A DNA stretch of 64,000 bases, taken from the NCBI GenBank assembly GCA_030145245.1, contig JAQYWC010000011.1, positions 1-64,000 on the forward strand. The letters run 5' to 3'. Shown here one piece after another: positions 8,177 to 17,075 of this stretch (the first letter of the stretch is position 1; the number at the start of each line of letters is the position of its first letter). A program made the position numbers and the translations under genes. The notes under the pieces were generated by a model, which was given only the letters and a program-made list of their open reading frames with translations, had not been told where the DNA came from and made no database searches. Source of the DNA: Desulfobacterium sp. Lineage in GTDB: Bacteria > Desulfobacterota > Desulfobacteria > Desulfobacterales > Desulfobacteraceae.

Positions 8177-9081
8177 ATTGGTAAAGGCAGGCAGGTCAAC
8201 CGATTCCTGCCTGCCTTTTTTGAACAGTACATGGCCTTGTCCGCCCGCTTGATAAAGGATTCCAGGTTATCCTCTTTGGAGAATTCGGTGACGCCGATGC
8301 TGATGGTGACCGTCACGCTCTCATCCGGAACCGGGGTGAACCGTCTTTGAGCCAGGATGCCCATGATCCTTTCGCCAACAAGGCATGCTTCTTCCAAGCG
8401 GGTTTCGGGCAGAATTACGGTGAACTCCTCTCCGCCGTACCGGTAGGCCGTATCATTGGTTCTCAGGCAGCAGGTGATGATCTCGCCCATGGCTATGAGA
8501 ACCTTGTCTCCCTCAAGATGACCCCAGGTGTCGTTGAAGTTTTTGAACAGATCGATGTCCAGGATCAGGAGGGAGAGGGGGTGGAGATAACGGGTGTACC
8601 GCTCCATCTCTGTCTTGACCTGGCTGAAAAAGTGACGGGAGTTGTACAGACGCGTAAGCCCGTCCGTGATGGCCAGCTCCTCTAACTTCTTCATCATCTT
8701 TGCGTGCTCGTTCTGAAGCCGCATCTCCTGTACAACCCGTTTGATGCGAAGATCCAGCTCTTCGAACCGGAAGGGTTTGAAGATAAAGTCGCTGGCACCG
8801 GCATTGACGGCCTCCTCATAGGAGTAGTCCGCGCTGTAGCCTGTCATGACAATGACGGCCGCACCGTAGTTCTTTTTGATATACTCGGTCAGTTCAAGGC
8901 CGTCCATCTCCTGCATCATGATATCCGTGATGACGATATCCGGAGTAAACGTGTCAAGAAGTTCAAGGGCCTCTTCGGCGTTGGAAGCTGAAGTGACATT
9001 ATAACCGGACAGTGCAAGGAATTCTTCGGTGGAGGATTTGACTGCAATATCGTCGTCAACAAGGAGAACTGAAATTGTCAT
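8173..9081 (-). CDS. response regulator with diguanylate cyclase (GGDEF) output
   Basis: A 302-aa protein made of a receiver domain (acidic pair in LLVDDD at residues 9-10, phospho-acceptor in DIVITDIM near 54, then GYSADYS and a KPF-type lysine) joined by a helix to a GGDEF domain. The active site is GGEEF near residue 214. RTND lies five residues before it and matches the RxxD inhibitory I-site, so it should be an active, feedback-controlled c-di-GMP synthase. I start at the internal ATG at 9081 (MTISVLLVDDD, AGGA upstream) rather than 9204, since the extra 41 residues are not receiver sequence. It is convergent with valS, and the valS terminator lies inside its last codons. Confidence 0.92.
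   Translation of the reverse strand: MTISVLLVDDDIAVKSSTEEFLALSGYNVTSASNAEEALELLDTFTPDIVITDIMMQEMDGLELTEYIKKNYGAAVIVMTGYSADYSYEEAVNAGASDFIFKPFRFEELDLRIKRVVQEMRLQNEHAKMMKKLEELAITDGLTRLYNSRHFFSQVKTEMERYTRYLHPLSLLILDIDLFKNFNDTWGHLEGDKVLIAMGEIITCCLRTNDTAYRYGGEEFTVILPETRLEEACLVGERIMGILAQRRFTPVPDESVTVTISIGVTEFSKEDNLESFIKRADKAMYCSKKAGRNRLTCLPLPI
8184..8221 (+). terminator. valS terminator inside the convergent gene
   Basis: GGCAGGCAGG and its complement form a 10-12 bp stem with a 10-base loop and six T. It ends valS transcription but also encodes the last residues (LTCLPLPI) of the minus-strand GGDEF protein. Confidence 0.85.
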
Positions 9082-9236
9082 TGAATGATCCTGAAAACTA
9101 TCGGTTTGAGGTTTGTGGTCTGCGTCATCCTTGACACTTTTGATGCCACCTGATAAAAATGTAAAAAAAATCACAGTATCATAGAAAAGAACTATATATA
9201 TCAATAAAAAATGTCAACTCTTTGTTTGAGGTTAAT

Positions 9237-11042
9237 TTGAATATAAAGCGGAAAAATATTAGAAATTTCAGTATTATTGCCCACATAGATCACGGCAAAT
9301 CAACCCTGTCCGACAGGCTCATTCAGCTTTCCGGAATTGTTGCAGACCGGGATTTTAAGGATCAGATACTGGACTCCATGGACATCGAGCGGGAGAGGGG
9401 AATCACCATCAAGAGTCAGACGGTGTCGCTTCCCTACACAGCCGAAGATGGTGAGGAGTATCTTCTCAACCTCATCGACACTCCCGGGCATGTGGATTTT
9501 TCCTACGAGGTTTCCCGGGCCCTTGCCTCCTGTGAAGGTGCCTTTCTCCTTGTGGATGCAAGCCAGGGGGTGGAAGCCCAGACCCTGGCCAATATCTATC
9601 TTGCCATGGAGCACGATCTTGAGATTGTTCCGGTTGTAAACAAGATTGACCTGCCGTCGGCCGAGATCGACTGGGTCAAGGATCAGATTGACGAGGATCT
9701 GGGCCTTGACAGTGAGACAGCCCTTCTTGTATCTGCAAAGACAGGTGAAGGCGTTGCGAGCGTGTTCGAGGCCGCCGTGGCCATGGTCCCCCCGCCCGAG
9801 GGTGATTCCGATGCACCCCTCAAGGCGTTGGTGTTTGATTCCCACTACGATCCCTACCGGGGCATTATCGTCCATTTCCGGGTGTTTGAGGGAAGCGTTG
9901 CACCCGGTGACAAGATCACCTTTCTCTCCTCCGACGCTGTCTACAAGGTGGAGGAGGTGGGGCTCTTTCAGATCAAGCGCGAACCTGTGAAACGACTCAT
10001 GGCAGGGCAGGTTGGGTACATGGTCGCCGGTATCAAGATGATCAGCGATATCAAGTGCGGTGACACCGTCACCCTTGCAGGGAACCCGTGTGAAGGTCCC
10101 CTGGCCGGTTTCAGGGATCCCAACCCGGTGGTGTTCTCATCCATGTATCCCGTGGCATCCGACGAGTACCCGGAGCTCACCGAAGCTTTGGAAAAACTCA
10201 AGCTCAACGACGCTTCCCTGGTCTATGAAAAGGATTCGTCCGCAGCCCTGGGATTTGGATACAGGTGCGGATTCCTCGGCCTTCTCCATCTTGAGGTGGT
10301 CCAGGAACGGCTGGAGCGGGAGTATGACCTTTCGTTGATCCTGACATCGCCGTCGGTGCGGTATGAGATCACCCGTACAGACGGAACCGTGGAGATCATT
10401 GATAACCCATCCCTCTATCCTGATCCAGGTGAGATCGAGACCACAAGGGAACCCTTTATCACGGCGTCGATCATTGTTCCGGACCGGTACATGGGGGCGG
10501 TGATGCAGGTCTGCCTCGAGCACCGGGGCGTGAGCACCAACTACCAGTACCTGACCAGCAACAGGATTGAGATGAAGTTCACCCTTCCCCTGGCCGAGGT
10601 GGTGTACGAGTTCTATGATCGTCTGAAGAGCGTTACCCAGGGGTATGGCTCCTTTGATTATGAGATCGCTGGTTACCAGGAGACCGATCTTGCGAAACTT
10701 GACTTTCTTGTCAATGGTGAGCGGGTGGATGCCCTTTCCCAGCTGGTACACCGGGACAAGGCCGTTGACCGGGCTAGGAACGCCTGCAAGAAGCTCAGGG
10801 AGGAGATCCCGAGACAGATGTTCAAGATCGCCATCCAGGGCGCCATCGGCGGTAAGATCATCTCCAGGGAGACGGTATCCGCCTACAGAAAGGATGTTAC
10901 CGCAAAATGTTACGGCGGAGATATCTCCAGAAAGCGAAAACTCCTTGAAAAGCAGAAAAAGGGAAAGAAAAGAATGAAGATGGTCGGCTCGGTTGAAATT
11001 CCCCAGTCCGCATTCCTGTCCGTGCTTAAATCGAGTAAATAA
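9237..11042 (+). CDS. lepA: elongation factor 4 (LepA) GTPase
   Basis: A translational GTPase of about 601 aa that acts on stalled ribosomes. G1 is AHIDHGKST and G3 is DTPGHVDF, with NKIDLP as the base-specificity motif. The C-terminal LepA-specific domain ends in KKGKKRMK, as usual. The ORF track starts at TTG 9222. I prefer TTG 9237 because GAGG lies 5 bases before it and the product then begins [16 protein letters not shown], matching known LepA N-termini. A nine-codon ORF starting ATG at 9211 ends in a TGA that overlaps this TTG. Confidence 0.95.
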   Translation: MNIKRKNIRNFSIIAHIDHGKSTLSDRLIQLSGIVADRDFKDQILDSMDIERERGITIKSQTVSLPYTAEDGEEYLLNLIDTPGHVDFSYEVSRALASCEGAFLLVDASQGVEAQTLANIYLAMEHDLEIVPVVNKIDLPSAEIDWVKDQIDEDLGLDSETALLVSAKTGEGVASVFEAAVAMVPPPEGDSDAPLKALVFDSHYDPYRGIIVHFRVFEGSVAPGDKITFLSSDAVYKVEEVGLFQIKREPVKRLMAGQVGYMVAGIKMISDIKCGDTVTLAGNPCEGPLAGFRDPNPVVFSSMYPVASDEYPELTEALEKLKLNDASLVYEKDSSAALGFGYRCGFLGLLHLEVVQERLEREYDLSLILTSPSVRYEITRTDGTVEIIDNPSLYPDPGEIETTREPFITASIIVPDRYMGAVMQVCLEHRGVSTNYQYLTSNRIEMKFTLPLAEVVYEFYDRLKSVTQGYGSFDYEIAGYQETDLAKLDFLVNGERVDALSQLVHRDKAVDRARNACKKLREEIPRQMFKIAIQGAIGGKIISRETVSAYRKDVTAKCYGGDISRKRKLLEKQKKGKKRMKMVGSVEIPQSAFLSVLKSSK

Positions 11043-11132
11043 GGTTCGCCAAAAAAAGATGAAATTCCTTGACAAAATGGTTGCCCTTGACAAGTATCTA
11101 ACGATAAGCTAATTTAACAGCTGATTCAATCT

Positions 11133-11160
11133 GCCCCTGAACTTCCTGTTCAGGGGCTTT
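11133..11160 (+). terminator. Rho-independent terminator after lepA
   Basis: GCCCCTGAAC and its complement form a perfect 10-bp stem with a TTCCT loop, followed by only three T before an A-run. It is a probable terminator of lepA, upstream of the TRAP operon. Confidence 0.6.
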
Positions 11161-11264
11161 AAAAGGGCACCCCACGCCCTTCTCGAGCAGTAGCTGAACA
11201 ACAATTAGTCACCAGATGTTAGGTATTCGTATGCAGTCAATCATTTCCTTAAGGAGGTTTCTGA

Positions 11265-12248
11265 ATGAAGCGAACGTTAATTATCGGTCTTTCCCTGGCT
11301 ATATCCGCAGTCTTATCCCTTGGGTTCACCCCCCCTCAAGCTGAGGCCAAAACCACCTTCGTCACCATCGGAACCGGCGGAATCACCGGTGTTTACTACC
11401 CCACAGGCGGAGCGATTTCCAAGATAGTCAATAAAAAGCGAAAAGAGTACGGCATCCGCTGCACGGTGGAGTCCACCGGCGGGTCCGTGTTTAATGTCAA
11501 TGCCGTCATGGCAGGGGATCTTGAATTTGGCGTGGTTCAGTCCGACCGTCAGTACCAGGCCGTTAACGGCTCCAAGGACTCCGAGTGGGACGGACGCCCC
11601 CAGACCGACCTTCGCTCGGTGTTCAGCATCCATCCCGAATCAATTACCCTTTGCGCCTCTGTGGATTCCGGAATTAAATCCATCCAGGATCTCAATGGGA
11701 AAAATGTTAATATCGGCAACCCCGGTTCCGGACAGCGGCAGAATTCAATTGATGCCCTCACAGCCGTGGGCCTGGACCTGACTAAGGATCTCAATGCCGA
11801 AGGAATAAAGGCGGCAGAGGCCCCGGGCCTTCTCCAGGACGAGCGGATCGACGCCTTTTTCTACACAGTGGGTCACCCCTCCGGTGCCATCAAGGAAGCC
11901 ACCGCCGGTAAGGTAAAGGTGAGGATCGTTCCCATCACCGGCATCGACGCCCTGCTTGACAAATATCCCTATTATGCCAAAGCCGTCGTGCCCATCGAAT
12001 TTTACCCCGGTGCAGTCAACAAGGAAGATGTCACCACCTTTGGCGTCAAGGCCACCTTTGTCACCTCGGCCAAGGTTTCCGATGACGTGGTCTACGCCGT
12101 TACTAAGGAGGTCTTTGATAATTTCGAAGATTTCAAGAAACTCCATCCCGCCTACAAAGTCCTGACAAAAAAGAACATGCTCGAAGGACTTTCTGCCAAG
12201 ATCCATCCCGGCGCCATGCGTTACTACAAGGAAGCCGGACTCAAGTAA
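11265..12248 (+). CDS. TAXI-family TRAP transporter solute-binding protein
   Basis: A 327-aa periplasmic binding protein. An N-terminal signal peptide (about residues 1-28, cleavage after QAEA) is followed by the TAXI-type core TIGTGGITGVYYPTGGA and later IGNPGSGQR. TAXI proteins capture small organic acids or amino acids and hand them to a fused TRAP permease driven by an ion gradient; the ligand cannot be told from sequence. AAGGAGG lies 7 bases before the ATG. The gene is separated from its permease by a stable hairpin, a common way of making more binding protein than permease. Confidence 0.93.
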   Translation: MKRTLIIGLSLAISAVLSLGFTPPQAEAKTTFVTIGTGGITGVYYPTGGAISKIVNKKRKEYGIRCTVESTGGSVFNVNAVMAGDLEFGVVQSDRQYQAVNGSKDSEWDGRPQTDLRSVFSIHPESITLCASVDSGIKSIQDLNGKNVNIGNPGSGQRQNSIDALTAVGLDLTKDLNAEGIKAAEAPGLLQDERIDAFFYTVGHPSGAIKEATAGKVKVRIVPITGIDALLDKYPYYAKAVVPIEFYPGAVNKEDVTTFGVKATFVTSAKVSDDVVYAVTKEVFDNFEDFKKLHPAYKVLTKKNMLEGLSAKIHPGAMRYYKEAGLK

Positions 12249-12266
12249 TCCTTTTGTGAACCATAT

Positions 12267-12305
12267 TGAACCGGGCAACAGTAACGGGTGTCTGCTGCCC
12301 GGTTC
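12267..12305 (+). promoter_or_regulatory. intercistronic hairpin between binding protein and permease
   Basis: TGAACCGGGCA pairs with TGCCCGGTTCA across 17 bases. No U-run follows directly, so it is more likely an mRNA-stabilising or partial-termination hairpin than a full terminator. Confidence 0.55.
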
Positions 12306-12388
12306 AACCGCTGTTTTGTTCCATCACCCGTAATATCCATGGGGCCTGACATCCATAGGCTCTGTTTCAAGCATGACAGGTGAATCAT

Positions 12389-14479
12389 ATGAACACTGTC
12401 GAGGAGTACCGCCAGGACGAGGCTGGCCGAAAACTTGCCCAAAAACTTGCGGACGAGGAGGCTGGCATTGGCAGGCGGGTTCAAGGCCCGTTGCGTTTTC
12501 TTATCCCTGGCATTGCCGTGATCTGGAGCCTGTTCCAGCTTTCCATCGCAAGCTGGCTGATTCTGGATACCATATTTGTCCGGGCGATCCATTTAGGATT
12601 TGCCCTGTTGATCGTTTTTCTTAACTACCCGGTTCTCAAGGAGCGCCGATTCGGGCCTGCCTTTTTGTCTGCAAGGAATCGCATCCCGATGATCGATTTC
12701 GTTGTCGCCGCCATTGCCTGTTTATCGGCTCTCTACATCATGATCGACTACGGCGGCATCACCCAGCGCTACGGCCTTCCCATCGGCCGGGATATCCTTT
12801 TTGGCATGACCTTGACCCTCCTTCTCCTGGAAGGGGCAAGAAGGGTGATTGGGCCGGCCCTTCCAATAATAGCCATCGCCTTTATCTGCTATTCGTTCCT
12901 CGGTCCCTACATGCCCGATCTCATCGCCTTTAAGGGAACCTCCATGAGTCGGTTCGTGGGTCAGATGACCATGTCTTCGGAGGGGATCTACGGCATTCCC
13001 CTGGATGTTTCCGCCACCATTGTTTTTCTCTTTGTGCTCTTCGGAGCCATGCTGGACAAGGCCGGAGCCGGTCAATATTTTATCAAGCTTGCCTTGAGCC
13101 TCCTTGGCGGGTTCAAGGGTGGACCTGCAAAGGCTGCCATCATGGGCAGCGGGCTCACCGGCATGGTGTCAGGATCCAGCATTGCCAACATCGTTACCAC
13201 CGGGACCTTTACCATTCCCATGATGAAAAAGGTGGGTTATCCGGCGACCAAGGCCGCTGCCGTGGAGGTTGCCGCCAGTACAGACGGCCAGCTGGCACCG
13301 CCCATCATGGGCGCTGCTGCCTTTATCATTGCAGAGTATGTCAACGTTCCCTATATCGAGGTGGTCAAGGCCGCTGCCGTTCCCGCCTTTGCCTCCTATG
13401 CCGCCCTTTTCTACATCTCCCACATCGAGGCGTCCAAGCTTGGTATCAAGGGGCTTCCCCGGCATGAGCTGCCGCCCTTCTTTGCAACACTTTTAAGCGG
13501 CATTCACTTTTTGGTTCCCCTTTTCATGTTGCTCTACGAACTCATTGTCAAGCGGCACTCCCCGGAACTGTCGGCGTTCAACGCCATCTGGGTGATGGCC
13601 CTGATCATGATTTTCCAGGAGCCATTTAAGGCGTGGAGAAAAAACGAGCAGGTCATGCCCGCCTTTAAGCAGGGCTTTCTCAATATTTTTTCTGCCCTGG
13701 CAGCCGGTGGCCGTAACATGGTATCCGTGGCCCTGGCAACGGCGGCTGCAGGCATCATCGTCGGTGTGGTGGCCCTGGGACTTGGGGGACTCATTACCCA
13801 GGTGATTGATGTGCTCTCCATGGGCAATATCTTTTTGATGCTGGTCATCACGGCCCTGGCAAGCCTTATCATCGGCATGGGACTTCCAACCACGGCCACC
13901 TATATCGTGATGGCCTCCCTGACCGCACCTGCCATCGTCATGATCGGCGGTGCCAACGACTTTATCGTGCCGTTGATGTCCGCCCATCTCTTCTGTTTCT
14001 ACTTCGGCATCCTGGCCGATGACACCCCGCCCGTTGGACTTGCCGCCTATGCTGCTGCGGCCATCGCAAAATCCCCGCCCATAGCAACGGGGATCCAGGG
14101 GTTCATGTACGACATCAGAACGGCGATACTTCCGTTCATGTTCATCTTCAATTCCGACCTGATCCTCCACAACGTCACCTCCTGGCCCCAGGGAATCCTG
14201 ATTTTCCTCATGGCCTGTTTTGGAAACTTTGCTTTTGCCTCGGCCACCCAGGGGTGGTTTGTTGCAAAAAACCGGTTCTATGAGGTGCCCCTTTTCCTTG
14301 GGGTGACCATCATGCTGATGCGGCCCGATGCAGTGGCGTCTCTCCTGGGAATCGCCCACGATCAGCGCTACTGGGTCTACCCCATGGGTATAGCGCTCCT
14401 GGGGATTATCTATCTCATGCAGCGCCCCAGGATTGAGGAGAGGAAGGCCATTACGGCTGATGAGGCATTTGGAGATTAA
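12389..14479 (+). CDS. TRAP transporter fused permease (DctQM type, TAXI-associated)
   Basis: An integral membrane protein of about 696 aa that fuses the small 4-helix and large 12-helix TRAP permease subunits. Many hydrophobic helices are visible, with the permease signatures GSGLTGMVSGSSIANIVTTG, AASTDGQLAPPIMGAAAF and GMGLPTTATYIVMA. It works with the TAXI receptor encoded just upstream. I start at ATG 12389, because AGGTG lies 6 bases upstream; the GTG at 12380 used by the track overlaps that ribosome site. It is followed 18 bases later by a UspA gene. Confidence 0.93.
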   Translation: MNTVEEYRQDEAGRKLAQKLADEEAGIGRRVQGPLRFLIPGIAVIWSLFQLSIASWLILDTIFVRAIHLGFALLIVFLNYPVLKERRFGPAFLSARNRIPMIDFVVAAIACLSALYIMIDYGGITQRYGLPIGRDILFGMTLTLLLLEGARRVIGPALPIIAIAFICYSFLGPYMPDLIAFKGTSMSRFVGQMTMSSEGIYGIPLDVSATIVFLFVLFGAMLDKAGAGQYFIKLALSLLGGFKGGPAKAAIMGSGLTGMVSGSSIANIVTTGTFTIPMMKKVGYPATKAAAVEVAASTDGQLAPPIMGAAAFIIAEYVNVPYIEVVKAAAVPAFASYAALFYISHIEASKLGIKGLPRHELPPFFATLLSGIHFLVPLFMLLYELIVKRHSPELSAFNAIWVMALIMIFQEPFKAWRKNEQVMPAFKQGFLNIFSALAAGGRNMVSVALATAAAGIIVGVVALGLGGLITQVIDVLSMGNIFLMLVITALASLIIGMGLPTTATYIVMASLTAPAIVMIGGANDFIVPLMSAHLFCFYFGILADDTPPVGLAAYAAAAIAKSPPIATGIQGFMYDIRTAILPFMFIFNSDLILHNVTSWPQGILIFLMACFGNFAFASATQGWFVAKNRFYEVPLFLGVTIMLMRPDAVASLLGIAHDQRYWVYPMGIALLGIIYLMQRPRIEERKAITADEAFGD

Positions 14480-14497
14480 TAACCCGGGGAGGGTAAC

Positions 14498-14992
14498 ATG
14501 GAGATCATAAAAAAAGTTCTGGTTCCCCTGGCAATGACGGAGTATTCCCAGGGGGTCTTTGATTGTGCCGCAGGCATTGCCAAAAAGTACGACGCAGAAA
14601 TCCTGGTGATCAGCGTCATTAATTCACGGGATGTTCAATCGGTGGAGAGTGTTGTCTCCATGGGGTATGATGTGGACGGAGATCACTATCTGGCGGAGAT
14701 CAAGAAGGGCAGGAAAGAGATGATGGACACCATCGTTGAAATGAATGGTTTTCCGGAGAAACGGGTAAAAATCCTGTTCAAGATTGGCCATCCCGTGGAT
14801 GAGATTCTGGAAACCATTGCCAGGGAATCACCGGATCTCGTGGTTATGGGAACCCAGGGACGGTCCGGTTTCAGGGACGCTTCCATCGGAGGGGTGGCAA
14901 AGCAAGTGTTTAAACGTTCACCCGTGCCCGTGCTGTCCAACAGGGCTGAGAAATGCCGGGAGCGGCTCATGAAACGGATCCGCCTGGATTAG
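14498..14992 (+). CDS. universal stress protein (UspA family)
   Basis: A 164-aa cytoplasmic nucleotide-binding protein. It begins KKVLVPLAMTEYS and ends with the Usp signature MGTQGRSGFRDASIGGVAKQVFKRSPVPVLS, close to the G-2x-G-9x-G pattern for ATP binding, with GG where many members have GS. It is transcribed with the TRAP permease (18-base gap, GGAGG upstream). UspA genes often sit beside TRAP permeases and may adjust transport; that role is inferred from context. Confidence 0.9.
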   Translation: MEIIKKVLVPLAMTEYSQGVFDCAAGIAKKYDAEILVISVINSRDVQSVESVVSMGYDVDGDHYLAEIKKGRKEMMDTIVEMNGFPEKRVKILFKIGHPVDEILETIARESPDLVVMGTQGRSGFRDASIGGVAKQVFKRSPVPVLSNRAEKCRERLMKRIRLD

Positions 14993-15106
14993 TCGGTCCG
15001 GAGCTAAAAAAAAACACTGGATCTTATATGTAAACAGTGTTATATGGAAATATATAAACGATGTTCAGTCTTTTAAACATTTACCAGTAACGAGAGAGGG
15101 TATGTC

Positions 15107-15679
15107 ATGTTCAGAAAAGCATTGTTGTCTTTGTTAGCATCTCTTTTTGTCCTGTCTTCAGCCATGGTGTCTGCTGTTGAGCTCAAGGGGGTCAACTTTC
15201 CCGAAGCCAAGACCATTGCAGGTAAAGAACTCAAGCTCAACGGGGTTGCCCTGAGAAAGGCCCTCGGGTTCATCAAGATTTTTGCCGGCGGCCTTTATCT
15301 GGAAAATCCGACCACAGATCCCAAGCAGGCCATCGAGACGGAGCAGGTAAAGTATTTTTATCTCCACTACCTGACAGACCTGGCCACGGCCGAAAAACTC
15401 CAGGAAGGGTTCATCGAGACCATGGTCGATACCAATCCGGCTGATCTTGTGGCAAAACACGATGCCAAGATCAAACAATACGCCTCCTGGCTTGACCTGG
15501 ACATGGAAGAAGGGTTCACCTCGGAATCCATCTACGTGCCCGGCAAAGGCCTCACCCTTATCGTCAACGGTGTTGAAAAGGGAACCATCGAAGGCGCCGA
15601 ATTTGCCCAGATGTACTATCGGTACAGCCTGGGTGAGAAAGCGGACAGTAGTTTGAGAGACGGTTACCTCGGCCTGTAA
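15107..15679 (+). CDS. secreted chalcone isomerase-like fold protein
   Basis: A 190-aa protein with an N-terminal signal peptide (residues 1-24, SSAMVSA). The mature part begins with the typical opening ELKGVNFPEAKTIAGKELKLNGVALRKA and continues VKIFAGGLYLE-type sequence, as in periplasmic proteins with the chalcone-isomerase-like fold. In bacteria these mostly lack flavonoid chemistry and may bind fatty acids or other hydrophobic ligands; the exact role is unknown. A GAGAGG ribosome site precedes the ATG. It is a single gene ended by a very strong terminator. Confidence 0.85.
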   Translation: MFRKALLSLLASLFVLSSAMVSAVELKGVNFPEAKTIAGKELKLNGVALRKALGFIKIFAGGLYLENPTTDPKQAIETEQVKYFYLHYLTDLATAEKLQEGFIETMVDTNPADLVAKHDAKIKQYASWLDLDMEEGFTSESIYVPGKGLTLIVNGVEKGTIEGAEFAQMYYRYSLGEKADSSLRDGYLGL

Positions 15680-15695
15680 AAAAAACGTAAAAGCA

Positions 15696-15742
15696 CTAAA
15701 AAGCACGTGCAGGCTTGCATAAAGCCTGCACGTGCTTTTTAG
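15696..15742. terminator. strong 20-bp hairpin terminator
   Basis: CTAAAAAGCACGTGCAGGCT forms a perfect 20-bp stem with its complement around a 7-base loop, with T-runs in both directions. It terminates the chalcone-isomerase-like gene. Confidence 0.88.
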
Positions 15743-16042
15743 TTGGCTTATACTTACGTTCTCATCTGTTGGTTGCCCACTCTCTTGAAAAAAAGCTTTC
15801 CGAGCTTGAACCCCCTCCGAATTATTCATGTTACGCTACCGGCCCTGATCTTCTTCAGCTGATTGTAATTGGTATAGTTTGTTTTTTTTCCATTTCAGGT
15901 GGATAAGTCATCCATGCGATGCTTGATAAACGTAAAGATTGCATTCCATGGTCCTTGCGGATCGTCGACAGGTTTTATTTGTTTTTATTGCTTGATAATT
16001 ATGTCTTTCAGTGACAGTCTGTAAATTTTCAGCAGTGGGTGG
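15743..16042. other. non-coding stretch with no recognised element
   Basis: About 300 bases following the strong terminator. I see no convincing ORF, RNA gene or repeat; the small plus-strand ORF at 15715-15906 has no ribosome site and starts inside the terminator. Confidence 0.5.
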
Positions 16043-16234
16043 TCACTGTGATGTCAACAACAGGATTATAAGGACATGCGGTTGAGGTTTTTCGGATCCT
16101 CCCAGGTACTGCCAGCGCTGCTGGTGATAAGCATTTGGGGCAACATTTGCGACAGGCTGGTTCTGCCCCATCAAAAATAGGCAGGCAAACAGATGGATAA
16201 AAAAAGTAATTATAACCAATAAAAGTATGGACAT
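16043..16234 (-). CDS. possible small membrane protein
   Basis: A 63-aa ORF. Residues 1-23 (MSILLLVIITFFIHLFACLF) form a clear membrane helix or signal, followed by a short polar tail rich in Gln, Asn and Pro. AGGGA lies 4 bases before the ATG. It is divergent from the gene at 16251 with only 16 bases between starts, which leaves little room for two promoters, so one of the two starts may be wrong. No family is recognised. Confidence 0.35.
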   Translation of the reverse strand: MSILLLVIITFFIHLFACLFLMGQNQPVANVAPNAYHQQRWQYLGGSEKPQPHVLIILLLTSQ

Positions 16235-16250
16235 TTTGTCCCTGGAATGA

Positions 16251-16739
16251 ATGATGACGGAAGATAATTACGATTATGAAGTGAAATGCAGCACATGCCG
16301 GAAGGTTTATACGGTTCAGCTGTTTGGCAGCCATGAAAAGAATCTCTTCGTGGTGGACAAAAAGGACTGGTATTGTGAGGAATGCAAGAGGGCTTTTCTC
16401 AGGAAAGAGGCCGATAAGCATTCGAAGGCCAGCCAGGCCATCGGTTTTTCTGAGCTAACAGGCACGGATAAGTCGGTGACCTGGGCAGAAAAAATTCGGG
16501 CCGAGCTCATCAATAAGGTCAAATATTTAAAAGACAGCCTCTCCTTCGGCAATGGGGAGGCCAAGGCTTTGTCCGACCGGGCGTTTGATTTGTTTTTCCA
16601 GGAGTGGTTCGAAAGAGGCGCGGCCAAATGGTGGATCGATAACCGGCGAATGACGGTTCGGGATATCTCCAAAAGGGTTGAGGAAATCAAAAAATCACTG
16701 GAGGAGGACAAGCAATGTGATGGCCGCCCCAGTCACTGA
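16251..16739 (+). CDS. zinc-ribbon-like hypothetical protein
   Basis: A 162-aa soluble protein. The N-terminal 50 residues contain CSTCRKVY and WYCEECKR, two CysXXCys pairs about 28 residues apart that could hold a zinc ion. The rest is charged and mostly helical, with LFFQEWFERGAAKWWIDNRRM and a C-terminal lysine/glutamate-rich helix. Function unknown; a nucleic-acid or protein-binding role would be a guess. GGA lies just upstream, and a second ATG directly follows the first, so the start is uncertain by one codon. Confidence 0.65.
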   Translation: MMTEDNYDYEVKCSTCRKVYTVQLFGSHEKNLFVVDKKDWYCEECKRAFLRKEADKHSKASQAIGFSELTGTDKSVTWAEKIRAELINKVKYLKDSLSFGNGEAKALSDRAFDLFFQEWFERGAAKWWIDNRRMTVRDISKRVEEIKKSLEEDKQCDGRPSH

Positions 16740-16927
16740 TGGTTTTATCCGTGACAGGGGCGTTTTCTAAATACTTAATGGCATTACTCGGTGCTATACT
16801 TATTATCTCATCTGTCGGTTGCCTGAAAACAAGAAATTATAAGGTAACTGATGCATTATGTAACTCGTCCGAATTATATACAGAGTTTCGATTTGCAAAT
16901 GTCATATATAAGAATATATGGTCCTGA
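16739..16927 (+). CDS. possible small membrane-anchored or lipoprotein-like peptide
   Basis: A 62-aa ORF whose ATG overlaps the stop of the zinc-ribbon gene by one base. Residues 12-28 are hydrophobic and end at ISSVGC, which resembles a lipobox poorly because Ser rather than Leu is at -3. No ribosome site is evident and the DNA looks more AT-rich than its neighbours. It may be a real coupled gene, a remnant or chance. Confidence 0.28.
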   Translation: MVLSVTGAFSKYLMALLGAILIISSVGCLKTRNYKVTDALCNSSELYTEFRFANVIYKNIWS

Positions 16928-17005
16928 TAATGAAACGATATATACAATAGATCCTTATGAATGCAAGTTTCTAAATTGAGTAATTGGGGAAGGCCGCAAT
17001 GGGAG

Positions 17006-17042
17006 TCCGGGCCGGTATGGATGATACCGGCCCGGATTTTTT
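17006..17042 (+). terminator. Rho-independent terminator
   Basis: TCCGGGCCGGTAT pairs perfectly with its complement (13 bp, 5-base loop) and six T follow. It ends plus-strand transcription from the zinc-ribbon gene before it can run into the convergent leuA. Confidence 0.88.
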
Positions 17043-17075
17043 AGTCCCGGAAGTTTATTACTTATTTCTGATGGT

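Noticed and set aside
10137-11093. 318-aa minus-strand ORF opposite lepA
   Set aside because: Shadow of lepA with no recognisable domain.
11069-11115. Tandem TTGACA boxes after lepA as promoter of the TAXI-TRAP operon
   Set aside because: The -10 match is weak (TAATTT) and the hairpin at 11133 would terminate the transcript; not strong enough to list.
13493-14359. 288-aa minus-strand ORF opposite the TRAP permease
   Set aside because: Shadow ORF; very high His, Gly and Asp content and no domain.
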